From: Hydra vulgaris
Taxonomy: Eukaryota; Cnidaria; Hydrozoa; Anthoathecata; Hydridae
Direction: 5' to 3'
Assembly (NCBI RefSeq): GCF_038396675.1
Contig: NC_088933.1
Span: 39,288,501 to 39,352,500 of the forward strand
DNA length: 64,000 nt
The first letter of the stretch is position 1. The number at the start of each line of letters is the position of its first letter. Under the pieces are notes generated by a model. It was not told where the DNA came from and searched no databases. It saw only the letters and a program-made list of their open reading frames with translations. Made by a program: the position numbers and the translations under genes. Positions 40,299 through 51,885 of this stretch are shown here, one piece after another.

Positions 40299-42970
40299 CA
40301 TGGCCTACTGTTATTATACGGCCTGATTTGTTGCATTTTCCGTAAAAAATTAGGAGGCCAGTTTTTTTACGGCAAATGTTTATTTTATTAAAATGGTCGA
40401 GGAATACCTGAGATTATCATTACGTAATTACATTGTGCTATACAATATTTTTCGCTAACTGATTCCCTGTTTCAGTATATTCCAATAAGATATGAAATAC
40501 TGAAATAGGCTTTCAAATAGTTATGTATCAAAATACTACTAAAACAAACTTACATATTGCCAAGACTACTTACAACTCTTATCAGGAAATAAAAACAAAG
40601 GTTTGTAATTTTATATGTATTAAGGATTTGAGAAAAAATCTTTTATTAGCATTAGCTGTCAGTTATTTATCTTTTTTTATCTAGTTTCTTTTTGTAAATT
40701 ATTATAAAAATTATTAATGACAATTTGAGATCCATATTCCCATTCTTGATTGTCGTGATTCTCGCATGTAAAATCAACATTGCTATGATAAATCTTAAAA
40801 ATTAGTTCTGCAAAACTTTAAGTTGATAAAGAATAACTGCAATGTTTGATTAGAAATTTTGTGGAGAAATAATATCTAGAATACTAAAAAGATGACAAGT
40901 AAAATCAGATAAGGATTGACTTGGACATTTAAGTCCACCTCTGGATAATATTTTCAGATATTCGTTATTAAGAACATCTTGGTCTGTAGAAACCATTTTT
41001 TAACCACAAGATAGACATTTAAATCTTTTTTTCAATTTTTTAGCAATGTAGTAATGTTGTGATAAGAGCATGAGACGTTTGTTTGGTTAAAGTTAAATTT
41101 TCACATGTCGACCAAATTTCAATCCAATTTGCAATTTCTCTATAAAACGTGGGGTTTTTTTTTATCTCTTTTTACTGCAGCATTGCTGAGCTGATTGGAT
41201 GTATCAACATCTGCTTTGAATTAAGTGTGATAAATAACCTATGAAACAATGATAAAAATTGTCCTGCATCATTTCTTTCAGGAAAATAACTTGGTATCGC
41301 AGCTGTAGTTGTTTCATCAAGAATCGCTATTGCAAGGTCTTTTTCATAAACTTTATGAAATAAATCCCAAGTAATAAAACCAGCTGGAGCTTCAACTTTG
41401 TCTCTGAAGATATCAAACGAAAAAGAAGGAAAAACAATTTTTTTCCATTCATCAAGTTATTTCTAACATTTTTTATTAAATGGATTATATCATACAACAG
41501 ATATGTTTTAAAAAACTCTAATATATATTTTCTTCACCAATATAATAATTCCCACTTTGATATTGGGCTGCTTTTTGCAGATACATTTCATCCACAAGAA
41601 GCACACAATCACTTGATACACAATGTTTTTGTAACAAAACTGTTATAGCTTTATACGCATTTATATCATTTATATTTTAAGGTAGTTGTTCTAACAATAA
41701 CTTATAAGACTGTGCTGAAGTGTGACGTAAAATTAGTGCATAACGTATAATGGATGCAGAATATGGAGGTCTGCCTTGAGGAGAATAGTATCTAATTTCA
41801 TTTAACTCTGTCAAAATTGAATTCATACCATTGGCTTTATTTCTAATATAGACAGAAAAATTTTCTAACATTCTACAGTTTGTTAATTTGCAATTATGAC
41901 CACTACGAAACCATTTAGGTAAAGAAATAAGATAGCCTTTATATGACAATGAAACATAAAGATCTTTATTTACAGTTATTGACTCAAAAACTGTTGGTAT
42001 GCCTGATTTTTCATCAAAACATAGTTTATAATAAACAACACTATCATGAATTTTTTTTAATGTAAAGCCTGGCGGAGAATGTTGGTCTGTCAAAGAATCA
42101 AGATTAATTAATTTATCAACACTTTGAAAATCTTCAAACTCATCTTTTCCTAAATATCTCAAAGTTGGTTCTTTTCGGGGCAACTTTGGAACTCTTAGAG
42201 TTGACGATCCACTTATTTCATTGGTTTGAATAGTTGTAACTGGAAGAAGATTTCATTTCAAGGTGCATCTTTTTCGTAATTAATAAATTTGTCATCAAAA
42301 TGATTCACACAAATAGCTGAATATTTTGATAGAACCCAATCTTTTCTATTAACAAAGTATATCCATCGTATATCCATCGAAATCAAATTCTTCAGGAAAA
42401 TGAAATGTTGACTTTTTTGGACCATTAGAGTAACCAGTTTTACAGTTTGTAACCACACATTTATTAACCATTTTATTAATAAAACGAATCAAAAAAATGT
42501 AACAGTTATTTTTAAATATAAAGTTCACTTACATTTATTATTGGAATTATCTCCACTTAAATAACATTGCATAAAAAAGCAGTTCGACTATATACAGTAA
42601 TAAAAATAGACTGTCTGTGTGTCTTTTTCATTATTCCACTCTCTTATGGAATATAATGAAACAGGCAATCAGTCAGAATACATTCACATATTAATCAGTT
42701 CAGAATACATTACATATTAAATGACTATAAAAGCATGAGCCGATGCATGCAAACAAATATTTATATAGTAATTGTTACAATATTATCATTCAATATTTTA
42801 TTCAACACCTTAGTATAATATTCTCTGGTAAATATATTGTTATTGTTGTTATTGTTAATAAAACCATTCATACATAATTTAAAATTTAAAAACAAGCCGT
42901 AAAAAAACTGGCCTCTTAATTTTTTATGGAAAATGCAACAAATCAGGCCGTATAATAACAGTAGGCCATG
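40299..42970 (-). mobile_element. P-type (THAP9-like) DNA transposon
   Basis: Terminal inverted repeats of about 74 bp: left 40299-40372 beginning CATGGCCTACTGTTATTATA, right 42896-42970 ending with its inverse. The direct repeat GTTGGAG lies immediately outside both ends (40292-40298 and 42971-42977), a seven-base target duplication; P elements usually make eight. The termini start with CA as in Drosophila P. Inside is a THAP-plus-P-transposase gene on the minus strand with breaks. 2,672 bp. Confidence 0.88.
40660..42471 (-). pseudogene. P-element transposase with THAP domain, broken
   Basis: Start ATG at 42471. The THAP finger (C2CH) has MVNKCVVTNCKTGYS with two Cys, and later SAICVNHFDDKF with Cys and His; the frame shifts between them. 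Then (42183 to 41677) GFTLKKIHDSVVYYKLCFDE, YSPQGRPPYSASIIRYALIL and SYKLLLEQLP-stop, followed by CVLLVDEMYLQKAAQYQSGN with the first catalytic Asp. Further down FPERNDAGQFLSLFHRLFIT and NEYLKILSRGGLKCPSQSL match the P-type C-terminus. THAP binds the element's DNA and the RNase H-like domain cuts it. Several stops and frameshifts make this copy inactive. The similar C-terminus at 61.9-62.9 kb is another family. Confidence 0.82.
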
Positions 42971-43079
42971 GTTGGAGAATGTTATAATGAAAATATTAGA
43001 AAAAACGTGTACAAGATTTCGTGCGTGATTTTATGGAAATGCCCGTATTTGATTTCTATTTTCTTTTGTTTTTTTAATT

Positions 43080-43265
43080 AAGGTGCTCCAAGAAGACTTA
43101 TCGATTTTATGACAAAGGAACCGTAAGGTGCATTTAACCAGAAAGTTCAAACCTCCTTCCTCACCCACATCGCTTGTTTGGCTGGAGCCGGCATAGAACC
43201 ACGAATCTCTTGGTTTGGAGCCAGATTTTCTATGCTGTCTTTTAAACTGTTCACCATCTTATCAT
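43080..43265 (-). mobile_element. Possible second SINE family
   Basis: On the minus strand GTGGTTCTATGCCGGCTCC resembles a tRNA T-arm (B-box GGTTC-A-GCC), preceded by a weak A-box about 55 bases up, and followed by a body ending AAGTCTTCTTGGAGCACC. The body pattern reminds me of tRNA-derived SINEs, but there is no second copy here to prove it. Confidence 0.3.
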
Positions 43266-44240
43266 TGAAAACCGCTTTACATTCATACAGATTTTTAATA
43301 AAAACATATTTACATGAATGCGAATGTACGTGGTTTATATAAAACGATAAAATAAATGTAAATACACTTTTTCGGAAAGTTAATTAAAAATAATTAGAAA
43401 ATAAGTAATAAAAAATAAAATTAAGAAAAAGAAGCTTCATAAAAAAAAGTAGTAAATTAATAAGGAAAAATTTCAGTAAATACAATTTTTGTACTTGATC
43501 TTTTAAATAGTTTTTTTTTAAAAGTTTATAAAAATCAATATAATTTAAATATGTTACTAAAAAGTTATTTCCATTTTTCTGATTTCAATAAATAATTTTG
43601 GAACATTAGATTGAATATCTTTTGTTTGTTTTTTAATAGAAAGAATTAAATAAAAAAACCTTTAAACTCGAATTAATTGAGAGTTTATTTGCAACAAACA
43701 ATTATTATTTTTTAATATCAATAAACGATTAATGTCATTAAACAATTAATCAATCAACCATATATCGTTTATAGTTTTTCCGAAAATATCAATGTCGCTG
43801 TCATCAGCTAACAATAGTAGAAAATTTTTTTAAAAAATATACAGCGCAAAACAATTGTTACATAAAAAATTAATTCTCAAAATAAACACTTCAGTTAAAA
43901 CAGAAATAATTTGTTTAGCTACCAGTTGTTGATGTCACTTGTAATAATTACTCGCTTTACTCAGCTTATCAATATCTTCCGACGGCATCATTATGTTATT
44001 TTCCCACATGGAAACGTAATGTTAAACAGCAATATTTGCCTTGTAGCCACGTCTATAGCCAAAATCTTTTACTTTAACTAATTTTTTGAGCCAAGTAGGT
44101 TATGCAAGATTAAATTCTACTGTTTGGCTTACTACATGCACAAAATTTCTTTTTTTTTAAAAGTGAGTACGGGTAATTTTTTATCAGGAAAAAAATGATA
44201 TAAAGAATCAGTATCAGGGGGCAGGGTTGAAAAGTAATGT
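43266..44240. other. Non-coding interval
   Basis: AT-rich; no supported frame or RNA gene. Confidence 0.5.
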
Positions 44241-44244
44241 TTTT

Positions 44245-44614
44245 GTCACGGAAGGAAATGGATACACAAAATTGTAAATAAAAAAAATTAAAAACGCGTA
44301 GATGGTTCTGATGATATTTTAGAAACTACCTATAAAACAATAGTAATTGGGATTAATAACATTATTTGTTGAGTTCTAAAGCTTATGCTATAGACCTTCA
44401 AAACTTGTGTCACGGAAGGAACGATAGAAAGGCTGTAAAATTAACTTTCTACATAGGGTTTAAATTCTATCAAACTTAATAGAGATACAACAAAAAAAAT
44501 CCCTTTAAAAAGGTATAAGATCTTTAAGTTAAATTTACAAAAGGGTTCTTGGCAAGAATTAAAAATTTTTTTTTTATTCAAAATCAATTAAAGTCATTTA
44601 ATGTCACGGAAGGA
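44245..44614 (+). repeat. Three dispersed GTCACGGAAGGA motifs
   Basis: Exact 12-mers at 44245-44256, 44408-44419 and 44603-44614, all in the same orientation, in DNA that is otherwise AT-rich. They end just before the pogo-like terminus at 44647. They could be subterminal repeats of an unrecognised element. Confidence 0.65.
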
Positions 44615-44837
44615 CAAAAAGTACACATTAATGAAGATATCATATAGGGTAGGGTGGGGCAAGATGCCCCCCTTAACAAACTTTAGCGTATATAACAAAT
44701 ACTTTTACATTTTCTTGTAATTTTTCTTTTTAATATCAAAGTCTACTTATAAGAGAAGACATTGGTAAGATAAAATAACTACTTTATTACTGGTGATAAA
44801 CTTTAAAATTAAAAAAACTAATAATTGTGCAAGAAGA

Positions 44838-44890
44838 CATCTTGCCCCAGCCGTGGGGCAAGATGCTCCAAAGAGTGCATCTTGCCCCAA
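44838..44890. repeat. Subterminal GGGGCAAGATG repeats
   Basis: CATCTTGCCCCA (44838-44849) and its inverse TGGGGCAAGATG (44854-44865) form a palindrome, followed by GCATCTTGCCCCAA (44877-44890). The same motif is in the terminus. Probable transposase-binding sites. Confidence 0.7.
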
Positions 44891-45084
44891 ACCTTTTAAA
44901 CAGTTGTTAAAAATAACTATCAGTTAAAATAAAAGCTAATAATAGTTCTTTATTAAAACTCTTTACATTTTATTAAAATAACTGAAATATAAACCCTGCA
45001 ATTATTCTATGCAATTGTCTTGAAGATAAATAACTTTTTTTAATTTATATCACTAACATAAATGTTCAAATAACATATACATGA

Positions 45085-46948
45085 TTATGATTCACAGTAG
45101 TAGCATAAGTCTGAATCATCTGGACCACATGAAAAGTGGTACCAAGATGTACATTTACTACATTGTGTCCAATCATCAAATGGTGGCACATTGTATGGAC
45201 AAGAGCATATGGTGCATAGAGTTGTATCAGTGATAAAAATTTCAGAGGCAGAAACCATATCTTTCTTCTTTTTCGTTTGTTTCTTTATGCCATTAGGTCT
45301 TTCTGCTTTCTGCTTTTCAGGCTTTTTCACCTTTTTTGTCTTCAAATTTGTTGATTTCATTTTTTACTTGATCACCTTATTAAGTGCAGCTTTTTCTTTA
45401 CGCAATATGACTGCTTGATGCTTTTTTTTTTACATTGTTTTCATGCTCTTCTAGTCGCTTCTTGAAAGGTGAAGAAGTAAGGTTTTCAGCTGACTCTGTC
45501 TTTCTCTTTCGTTGTCTTAAAACAGGAATTTTGGGACGTAGAGAAATCTTTTCCAAAATATTTAAGGGAGAATTAAGGCCAAGATACTCATCAACAATTG
45601 GCAAAACTGCATCATCAACAGCCTTCAATTTTGCAGCAGTAGTTATTGTGCTCATGACATTTGCCAACTGTATAGGTGCAACAAGAGGCAAATTAGGCAA
45701 TTCACTAGATTGCTGACAGATTTTCAATGGCTCAGCTTCATTAGTGAGCAAAGCTGCTTCAAAGGCTTCATCATTAAAAATAAGGTCATTTATTGGGTAC
45801 AAACCAGAGCATCTAAAACCATTGATTGCTTTGTCAATGTTTGCAGTAAAGTTGTAGGCAGTTGCAAAAATACTTGCCATGTCAAAAAATGAAATTCTAC
45901 ACCCCTGATGTGATAACATCCAGTTGCTTGCTGCTGTATTGTAGCCAACTTTTAATGGTTTAAAAAATGTACGATCTAAAGGTTGCATCTTGTGTGTACA
46001 ATGAGGTGGAAGAGTTATGAGATGGATCCCATTGTCAAGACAAAAGTTGATGGCCTCAAGTGTTTAGTGACTGTGATGACCATCAAGTACAATTAATTGC
46101 TCATTAGTTTTAGATGCATGAGTCACAGCAACAAAATGTGTTAACCATTTAATGAATAAAGATGAATCAGTCCACCCACTGGAGCTAACTCTAATAATTG
46201 AGCCTGAAGGTGCACCAACAGCCAGCCTATCAGTCATTCGCTTACAGGGAAATATAAATAAGGGTGGGACATAAGTGCCACTTGCACTCATTGCACACAC
46301 AACTGTCACAGTAGCACCTCTTTCTCCACTAGTTATTTTCGAAACTTGTTGTTTGCCTTTCGTTGCAATTTTTTTTCCTGGCTTATGGACATTTGTGATT
46401 CCAGTTTCATCCATATTCCAGAGCTGTTTGGCTGGAAACTTATGTTCCTCAAATAATGACTTGTATACTGAAAAAAACTGATTTACTTTTGGTTTATTGA
46501 AGCCAATGGCTTTGCTTATACTGGTGGCTTGTGGAGTTCGAATAGAAAGTTGTGGATTGCGAGACATGAATCCTCGCAGCCAATCCACTCCTGCCATTTT
46601 TGACTCTTTATTAAAAGGATTATCGATTCCCATTTGCTTAGCAAAATCATATGCTAGGCGACGCACATCTATTGTTGTCAAGCCAAATAATGCTGTTTCC
46701 ATAATCTGAACTTGTGTAACAATCTTTAATTCAAATTCTTTACTAAAAACAGGAAATTTTCCACCCAGAGACAAACCACCAGCTACTTTTACTTTTCCAT
46801 CTCGATGACGCTGTAATGTTTTTTTATTAATACTAAATTCTGATGCAACATTCTTTAGACTGCAGCCCATCTTTATTACATCTAATGCTGACTTTATTCT
46901 ATCATTTGTTGCACCTCTCTGTGTTTTTCGCACATAATTTCTCACCAT
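45085..46948 (-). pseudogene. pogo-like transposase with C-terminal PHD-like finger; one stop, one frameshift
   Basis: Start ATG at 46948. Order: psq-type helix-turn-helix (SALDVIKMGCSLKNVASEF, KKTLQRHRDG), CENP-B-like part (VDWLRGFMSRNPQLSIRTPQ), then the DDE domain with all three Asp visible: LWNMDETGIT, LIVLDGHHSH and KMQPLDRTFF. A TAA at 46061-46063 follows GHHSH; removing it, the same frame continues (TLEAINFCLDNGIHLITLPP) into 45988-45398. Near 45425 a run of about ten A has slipped the frame; the other frame continues KHQAVILRKEKAALNKVIK and then, after a stop, MKSTNLKTKK, ending in a zinc-binding module: CTICSCPYNVPP, WTQCSKCTSWYHFSC, CYYC. Catalytically complete apart from two lesions, so this copy was active not long ago. 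Confidence 0.85.
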
Positions 46949-46950
46949 TA

Positions 46951-47289
46951 TTTGTAATATTTAAATATGTATCTAAAGAAATATTAAAACCTTAAAATTT
47001 TAATTATGTAAACATACCAACACATACACAGTATTATATAATTATTCAATACATTATTATTTTATAGATTACATAACATCTATAAATTAACTCTCTTTGA
47101 GTTAAATAAGAACTTACTAAAGTTACATGTACATACAAAATTATATAAAATAATACAAAATATTATATAAAAATATTTTTATATATAAATACTATTATAT
47201 AATATTTATATATAAAAAATTAATTAAAAATCTGTCAACATAGTTAAATTTCAAAAAGATTAATTATTATTTTAATAATGCTTTTTGAA
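46951..47289. other. Non-coding AT-rich interval
   Basis: TATA-rich, no supported frame. Confidence 0.5.
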
Positions 47290-47425
47290 TTACGGTTTTT
47301 GGTTTGAAGTTGAACCGAAATTTCGGTTTGAACCGAAACTTAAAAAACTACCGAAACCGAAATTCAGTTTCAATTAAAAGCAAAATTTCGGCCGAAACCG
47401 AAACCGAAATTTTCCGATCACTAGT
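47290..47425. repeat. CCGAAAtTTCGG-type repeat block
   Basis: Interspersed direct and inverted copies of ACCGAAA and TTTCGGT, including AACCGAAATTTCGGTTTGAA. Comparable in style to the AAAACCGGTTTT repeats inside the hAT ends at 21.7 kb, so it may be a decayed hAT terminus; no partner end seen. Confidence 0.5.
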
Positions 47426-47751
47426 TGATATAAATAACAACAACAACAACAAACAACAAAAAGCAATATATTTACCAGAAATATAGATGTTTTACATAAG
47501 AATGTTATACGTTATAAAAAATATTTGTACAGTCTACATTCTGGATGGTTCACTCTCATATAGCTAGGCTAAATCGAGGAGAGCGACCATGAACAAAACA
47601 AAACAAAACAAAAGAAAGAAAAGAAAAAAAAGAAGCAAATAAAATAAATAATACACTCACAGAAGGTTGCAATTAGTCTACATTCATATTTGTATCTTAT
47701 ATAATTTATATGGTGATTTATCTATTATCACCAGTGATACTATTGCTGTTT

Positions 47752-50700
47752 CTATTTATTTTGATGTAGCAAGTAGTATTTTAATTTGGTTTTGAGAACA
47801 TATTTTTTAATATTGCTAAAAGGGATTGATTTTAATTTATTTTGAATTTGATTCCAGTCCATTAATGCAGAGTATTTAAAGGAATGTTTGCCGTAGGATT
47901 TTGTATTATATTTTTGCACACTCAGTGCACCTCTGCAGGAATTTCTTGTAAGTTGGCAGCTAATTGTACTGCGTAGAGTAAACCATTTATTAAATATAGG
48001 AGGTAGTTTTTTGTTAAGGCAGCTGTGAATAAATAAACAATTTTCGATTTTGATAATATCATGCAGTTTTAAAATTTGTAGTGTGTTAAAAGATGGGAAT
48101 GTATGTGCATTGTTTGGTAGAAATTCAATAACCCTGACTGCTTTTTTCTGCATGATAAATAGGCGATTTACAGTACTTATGTTTTGACTCCATGATAAAA
48201 GGCAATATGTGAGATGAGAGTGAAACAAAGCATAGTAAATAGATTTTAAAGTTTTTTGTTGTATAAAATGTCTTAGATTTGACATATGCGGTAGTGGTGT
48301 AGTGGTAAGAGCGCTCGCTTTGTAAGCGAGAGGTTCGGAGTTCGACTCCCACCACGTCCCTAAAAGTACCGCGCTCAACTTAGTTTCTCCGCGCAGCGGC
48401 CTTGCTCGGCAAGGTTCGTGTTTCGGAGTTAAAGAGTTGAGAGAGGGTTGCACCACGAATAACGACTAAAAAAAAAAAAAAAATGAGTATCCTCCTCGAC
48501 TGTAGTGGCCCCCCTCGGGCCTTGGGGAGGTGAATAATCTAAAAAAAAAAAAAAAAAAAAAAGGATGGCAAGGGATCTATTCAACTTATTAGATAAATCG
48601 TTATAATGGTAAGTCCAGGCTAAGTTTTCGTCTAGCTTTATACCCAAGTAGTTTACAAATTTTTTGCACCAAAGTTTTTTCCCATTTAACTTAATTTTGA
48701 GTTGCTGATCTAATTTTTTGTGACAACTTTTAAATAATATTAAATCAGTTTTTTTGGAGTTGAGGGAAATTTTGTTGGCATTTAGCCAGAGGCATAGTTT
48801 TTTAAGATCATAGTTAACATATTTGTTGATTTTTTTTATGGACTTATTAAAATAGAGAAGGTTTGTGTCATCTGCAAAGTGTTGGACTCTACAAAATTTT
48901 AAAGCTTTAGACATGTCATTTATATAAATAAGAAACAATAAAGGGCCAAGGACAGATCCCTGAGGAACACCTACTTTGATATCGTTTAGGTCTGAGCTCA
49001 TCCCACTAATGGATACTAATTGAGTTCTATTAGTAAGGAAAGATTTGAACCAAGAGTTTGAGACTCCTCTAATACCATAGTACGATAGCTTATAAAGTAA
49101 AATGTCAATATCTACAGTGTCAAAAGCCTTTTGAAGGTCGATAAAAATGCCACATCCAAATATTCCTTCATCCAGAGAATCTTTAACTTTTTCTGTTAGA
49201 CTTAATAAAGCAAGTGATGTAGAGTAGTTTGTTCGAAAACCAAATTGTAATTCACAAAACAATTTATTTTCATTGAAGAATTTGTATAAGCGGTTAAACA
49301 TTAGCCTTTCAAGAGTTTTATCAATGTTGGAGAGGAGGGAAATTGGCCTATAGGTTGATATTAATAGTTTTGAATCAGTTTTAAAAATAGGTACAACTTT
49401 GGCAGTTTTTAAGTTTTCTGGGAAAATACCACTTGAGAACGAGATATTAAAAATGTTAGAAAGAATTCTTGAGAGTTCTGTTTTTAATAGTTTTAGAATT
49501 TTAACAGGCAGACCATTTGGTCCAGAAGCTTTATTTGCGTCTAAAGAGTTAATAATATTTGAAATTTCATGTTCGTCAGTAGGTTTTATAAAGAATGATT
49601 TTTGAAAAGGATTCGATAAGTAATATGTAAAATGATTCATGGATGAAGGAATTGTTGCCTGGACATCCTTACCAATGTTAGTAAAGTAGTTGTTGAAAGC
49701 ATTACAAATATCAAAGGGGTTTGTTATTGTTTTATTGTTATGTATGATTACATTAGGAGTTGTTTGAGAGTTACTTTTAATATTAATAATGTTTTTAATC
49801 CTTTTCCAGGTTGCTTTTATATTCTTTATGTTTTCAGTAAAATAATTATCGTAGTATTTTTTTTTGCTTTCTTTGAGTTTAGATTGGAGGTTATTACGAA
49901 ATGTTTTATACTCATTATGATATATGGTTTTATTTGTTTGATTTTTAGACCTAATATATTTTTTAAAGAGATTATTTTTGTGCTGTATAGAGTGCTTGAG
50001 TTCATCTGATATCCATGGTTTAGTCTTGAATTTAATGTTTTGTTTGTTAAGCTTTTTCAAAGGCGCATGGATATCGAGCCGTAGATTAATGTTGGAAATA
50101 GTATTCTCAAGAGACTGAGTACAATTATCAGGGTATATTTTTGGTTCTCTGTCTAAACTAAGATTGTGAAAATCGTTTCTAAATGCAACTTCATTGAACC
50201 TTTTCCAGTTTCTTTCCTGGATTAAGAGCTTTTTATTAGGTGGTGGTTTAAGAATATTATAGGCTATCAGAAATTGTGGAAGATGATCTGAGATTGTTGT
50301 GGTAAGATTCCTTGCTTTATATTTATTTGATTTAAGATTTGAAAAGATGTTGTCTATTAGTGTTTTTGATATTTTACAGATACGAGTAGGGTGGACAATG
50401 TGAGGTAGAAAGTAATTTGAGGTGAGTGAATCTAAAAAGTCTCTAGTATATGAATCTGTGTCATACTTTAACAGATCAATGTTGAAATCCCCTAAAATGA
50501 ATACAGTTTTATTTTCTTTTGTTAGGTTTTTGAGTAACGGATTAAGATAGAATGATAGGAAGTTGTCTAAAGACATTTTTGGATGCCTGTAAACACAACC
50601 AACGATAATATTTGATTTTTTAGGATTTATAATTTCAATAAAGATAGATTCTAGTTCTTTTGGTTTAAAGATGTGGAGATCGTTTCTGGGTTTATAGGCG

Positions 50701-51347
50701 AGCCTGTTATTTATATATAATAATGCACCACCTGCATGTGATTCAGATGGTGTGTGTTCATAGGAATACCCATTAAGTTTTAAGTTGCTAGTTTGTGGGC
50801 TTTTTTTATTCAATCTGGTTTCCGATATACCAATTATGTCAAATTCAAGTTTTGTTGATTGGAGTAGATTTTCAAGGTCATCAAAATGTTTCGAGAGTGA
50901 TGATATATTGATATGAAAGACATTGAATGAGGATTTGTCAGCTGCTATACATTTTAAATCATCAACATTGGTGTAGTAACTGTTTATTGAGGTTTTTCGA
51001 GTTTTGTTGTTGTTATTAATATGTGTATTAAATGTGTTGAATACTGTGTGAAGACTCTCTATGGGAAAACCTGATACTTGATAATTTTTGTTTATTTTAG
51101 TGTCACCATTAGCAAGATTTTCATTGTCAGTTATAGTTTCGTTATTGAAGGGAAATATACTAGCTAAGCAATTTATACAAAACCATGAACAATTTTTTGA
51201 GGAGTTTTTTAGTAATTAGTAGTCAATATCATTGAGGTTGTTACATTTTAGGTGGACCCAATTGAGGCAGTTATCACAAAAAATAGCTTTCTGATTTTTA
51301 TAGATATTAACTTTGCAAACAGCACATTCGCTATGTGTAGTTTTCAT
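47752..51347 (-). pseudogene. LINE ORF2: PHD-like finger, endonuclease, reverse transcriptase
   Basis: Start ATG 51347. Residues 1-65 form a PHD-like finger (CAVCKVN, FCDNCLNWVHLKC, then WFCINC), with a TAA at codon 44 (51216-51218). The EEP endonuclease follows: FHINISSLSKHFDDLENLL, FDIIGISETRL, VGCVYRHP, FILGDFNIDLL, and SDHLPQF with the catalytic Asp and His. The RT has ANKASGPNGLPVKIL, IFIDLQKAFDTVD, VGVPQGSVLGPLLFLIYIND and the active site HFADDTNLL. A SINE lies in the coding frame after KLNRSLAIL; the C-terminus resumes MSNLRHFIQQKTLKSIYYAL and ends KYYLLHQNK at 47752. Apart from the stop and the SINE the frame is intact, so it is a recently active type. ORF2 nicks target DNA and reverse-transcribes the RNA. 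Confidence 0.88.
48291..48562 (+). mobile_element. SINE inserted in LINE ORF2
   Basis: Full-length copy with A-box (GTGGTGTAGTGGTAAGAGC), an intact anticodon stem CTCGC-TTTGTAA-GCGAG (loop centre TGT, as in a Thr tRNA), B-box GGTTCGGAGTTCGACTCC, a CCTCCTCG...GGGGAGG tail hairpin and 23 terminal A. It lies antisense to the LINE. I see no clear target-site duplication. Confidence 0.85.
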
Positions 51348-51885
51348 TACTGTGAATTGATATGGCGATAAAATATATAAGTAAGATTATTTATATGAAT
51401 GTAAGTAACTGCAATCTAAACTGCAATCAAAAAATAATAATATTAAAAAAATAAAAAATAAAAATAAAAAAAAGTACTGATCAAAACAAAAAAAAACGCA
51501 AAAATAATAGAAACAAACAAAAACAAAAAAATAAAAAAAAATAAAAAAATTACAAGGATTAAGACTTTTTTTTATTCAACGAAACCAACCAAGCGCACAT
51601 TTTTTAACAAAGGAATTTTATGCTATTTATCGTTTGCAATGTCTTCAATTTAAAAACACCAGAAACAGAATAAAAATAAAAAGTAAAAATATAATAAACA
51701 TCACAAAAATTATTACTATATCGCTAAATTTTATATAATATAAAAGGCTTGAAAAAGTTCAAATATAGTGCCGCAAATCAAAATAAAACAAAACAAACAA
51801 ACCAATAAAAGAAAAAAATGAAAAACAAGTGCAAATCAAAGGTACCATTGCTCGAACTCCAAAGCTATAAGCGATTTATGTCGAC

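Larger units (their letters stand above)
44647..46950 (-). mobile_element. Second pogo-like transposon, transposase-5' end lost
   Basis: The left end, after TA (44645-44646), reads GGGTAGGGTGGGGCAAGATG, the same style as the first pogo-like element. Subterminal GGGGCAAGATG motifs recur at 44838-44890. The transposase runs on the minus strand (46948 to 45085). No matching inverted terminus appears beyond 46950, so that end has been lost or lies in unrecognisable sequence. Confidence 0.75.

Noticed and set aside
48291..48365. True tRNA-Thr (TGT) gene
   Set aside because: The same sequence continues into a SINE body and A-tail, and sister copies exist at 6.4 and 62.5 kb.
49399..50009. Plus-strand frames of 68 and 89 codons
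   Set aside because: Antisense of the LINE ORF2 reverse transcriptase and endonuclease.
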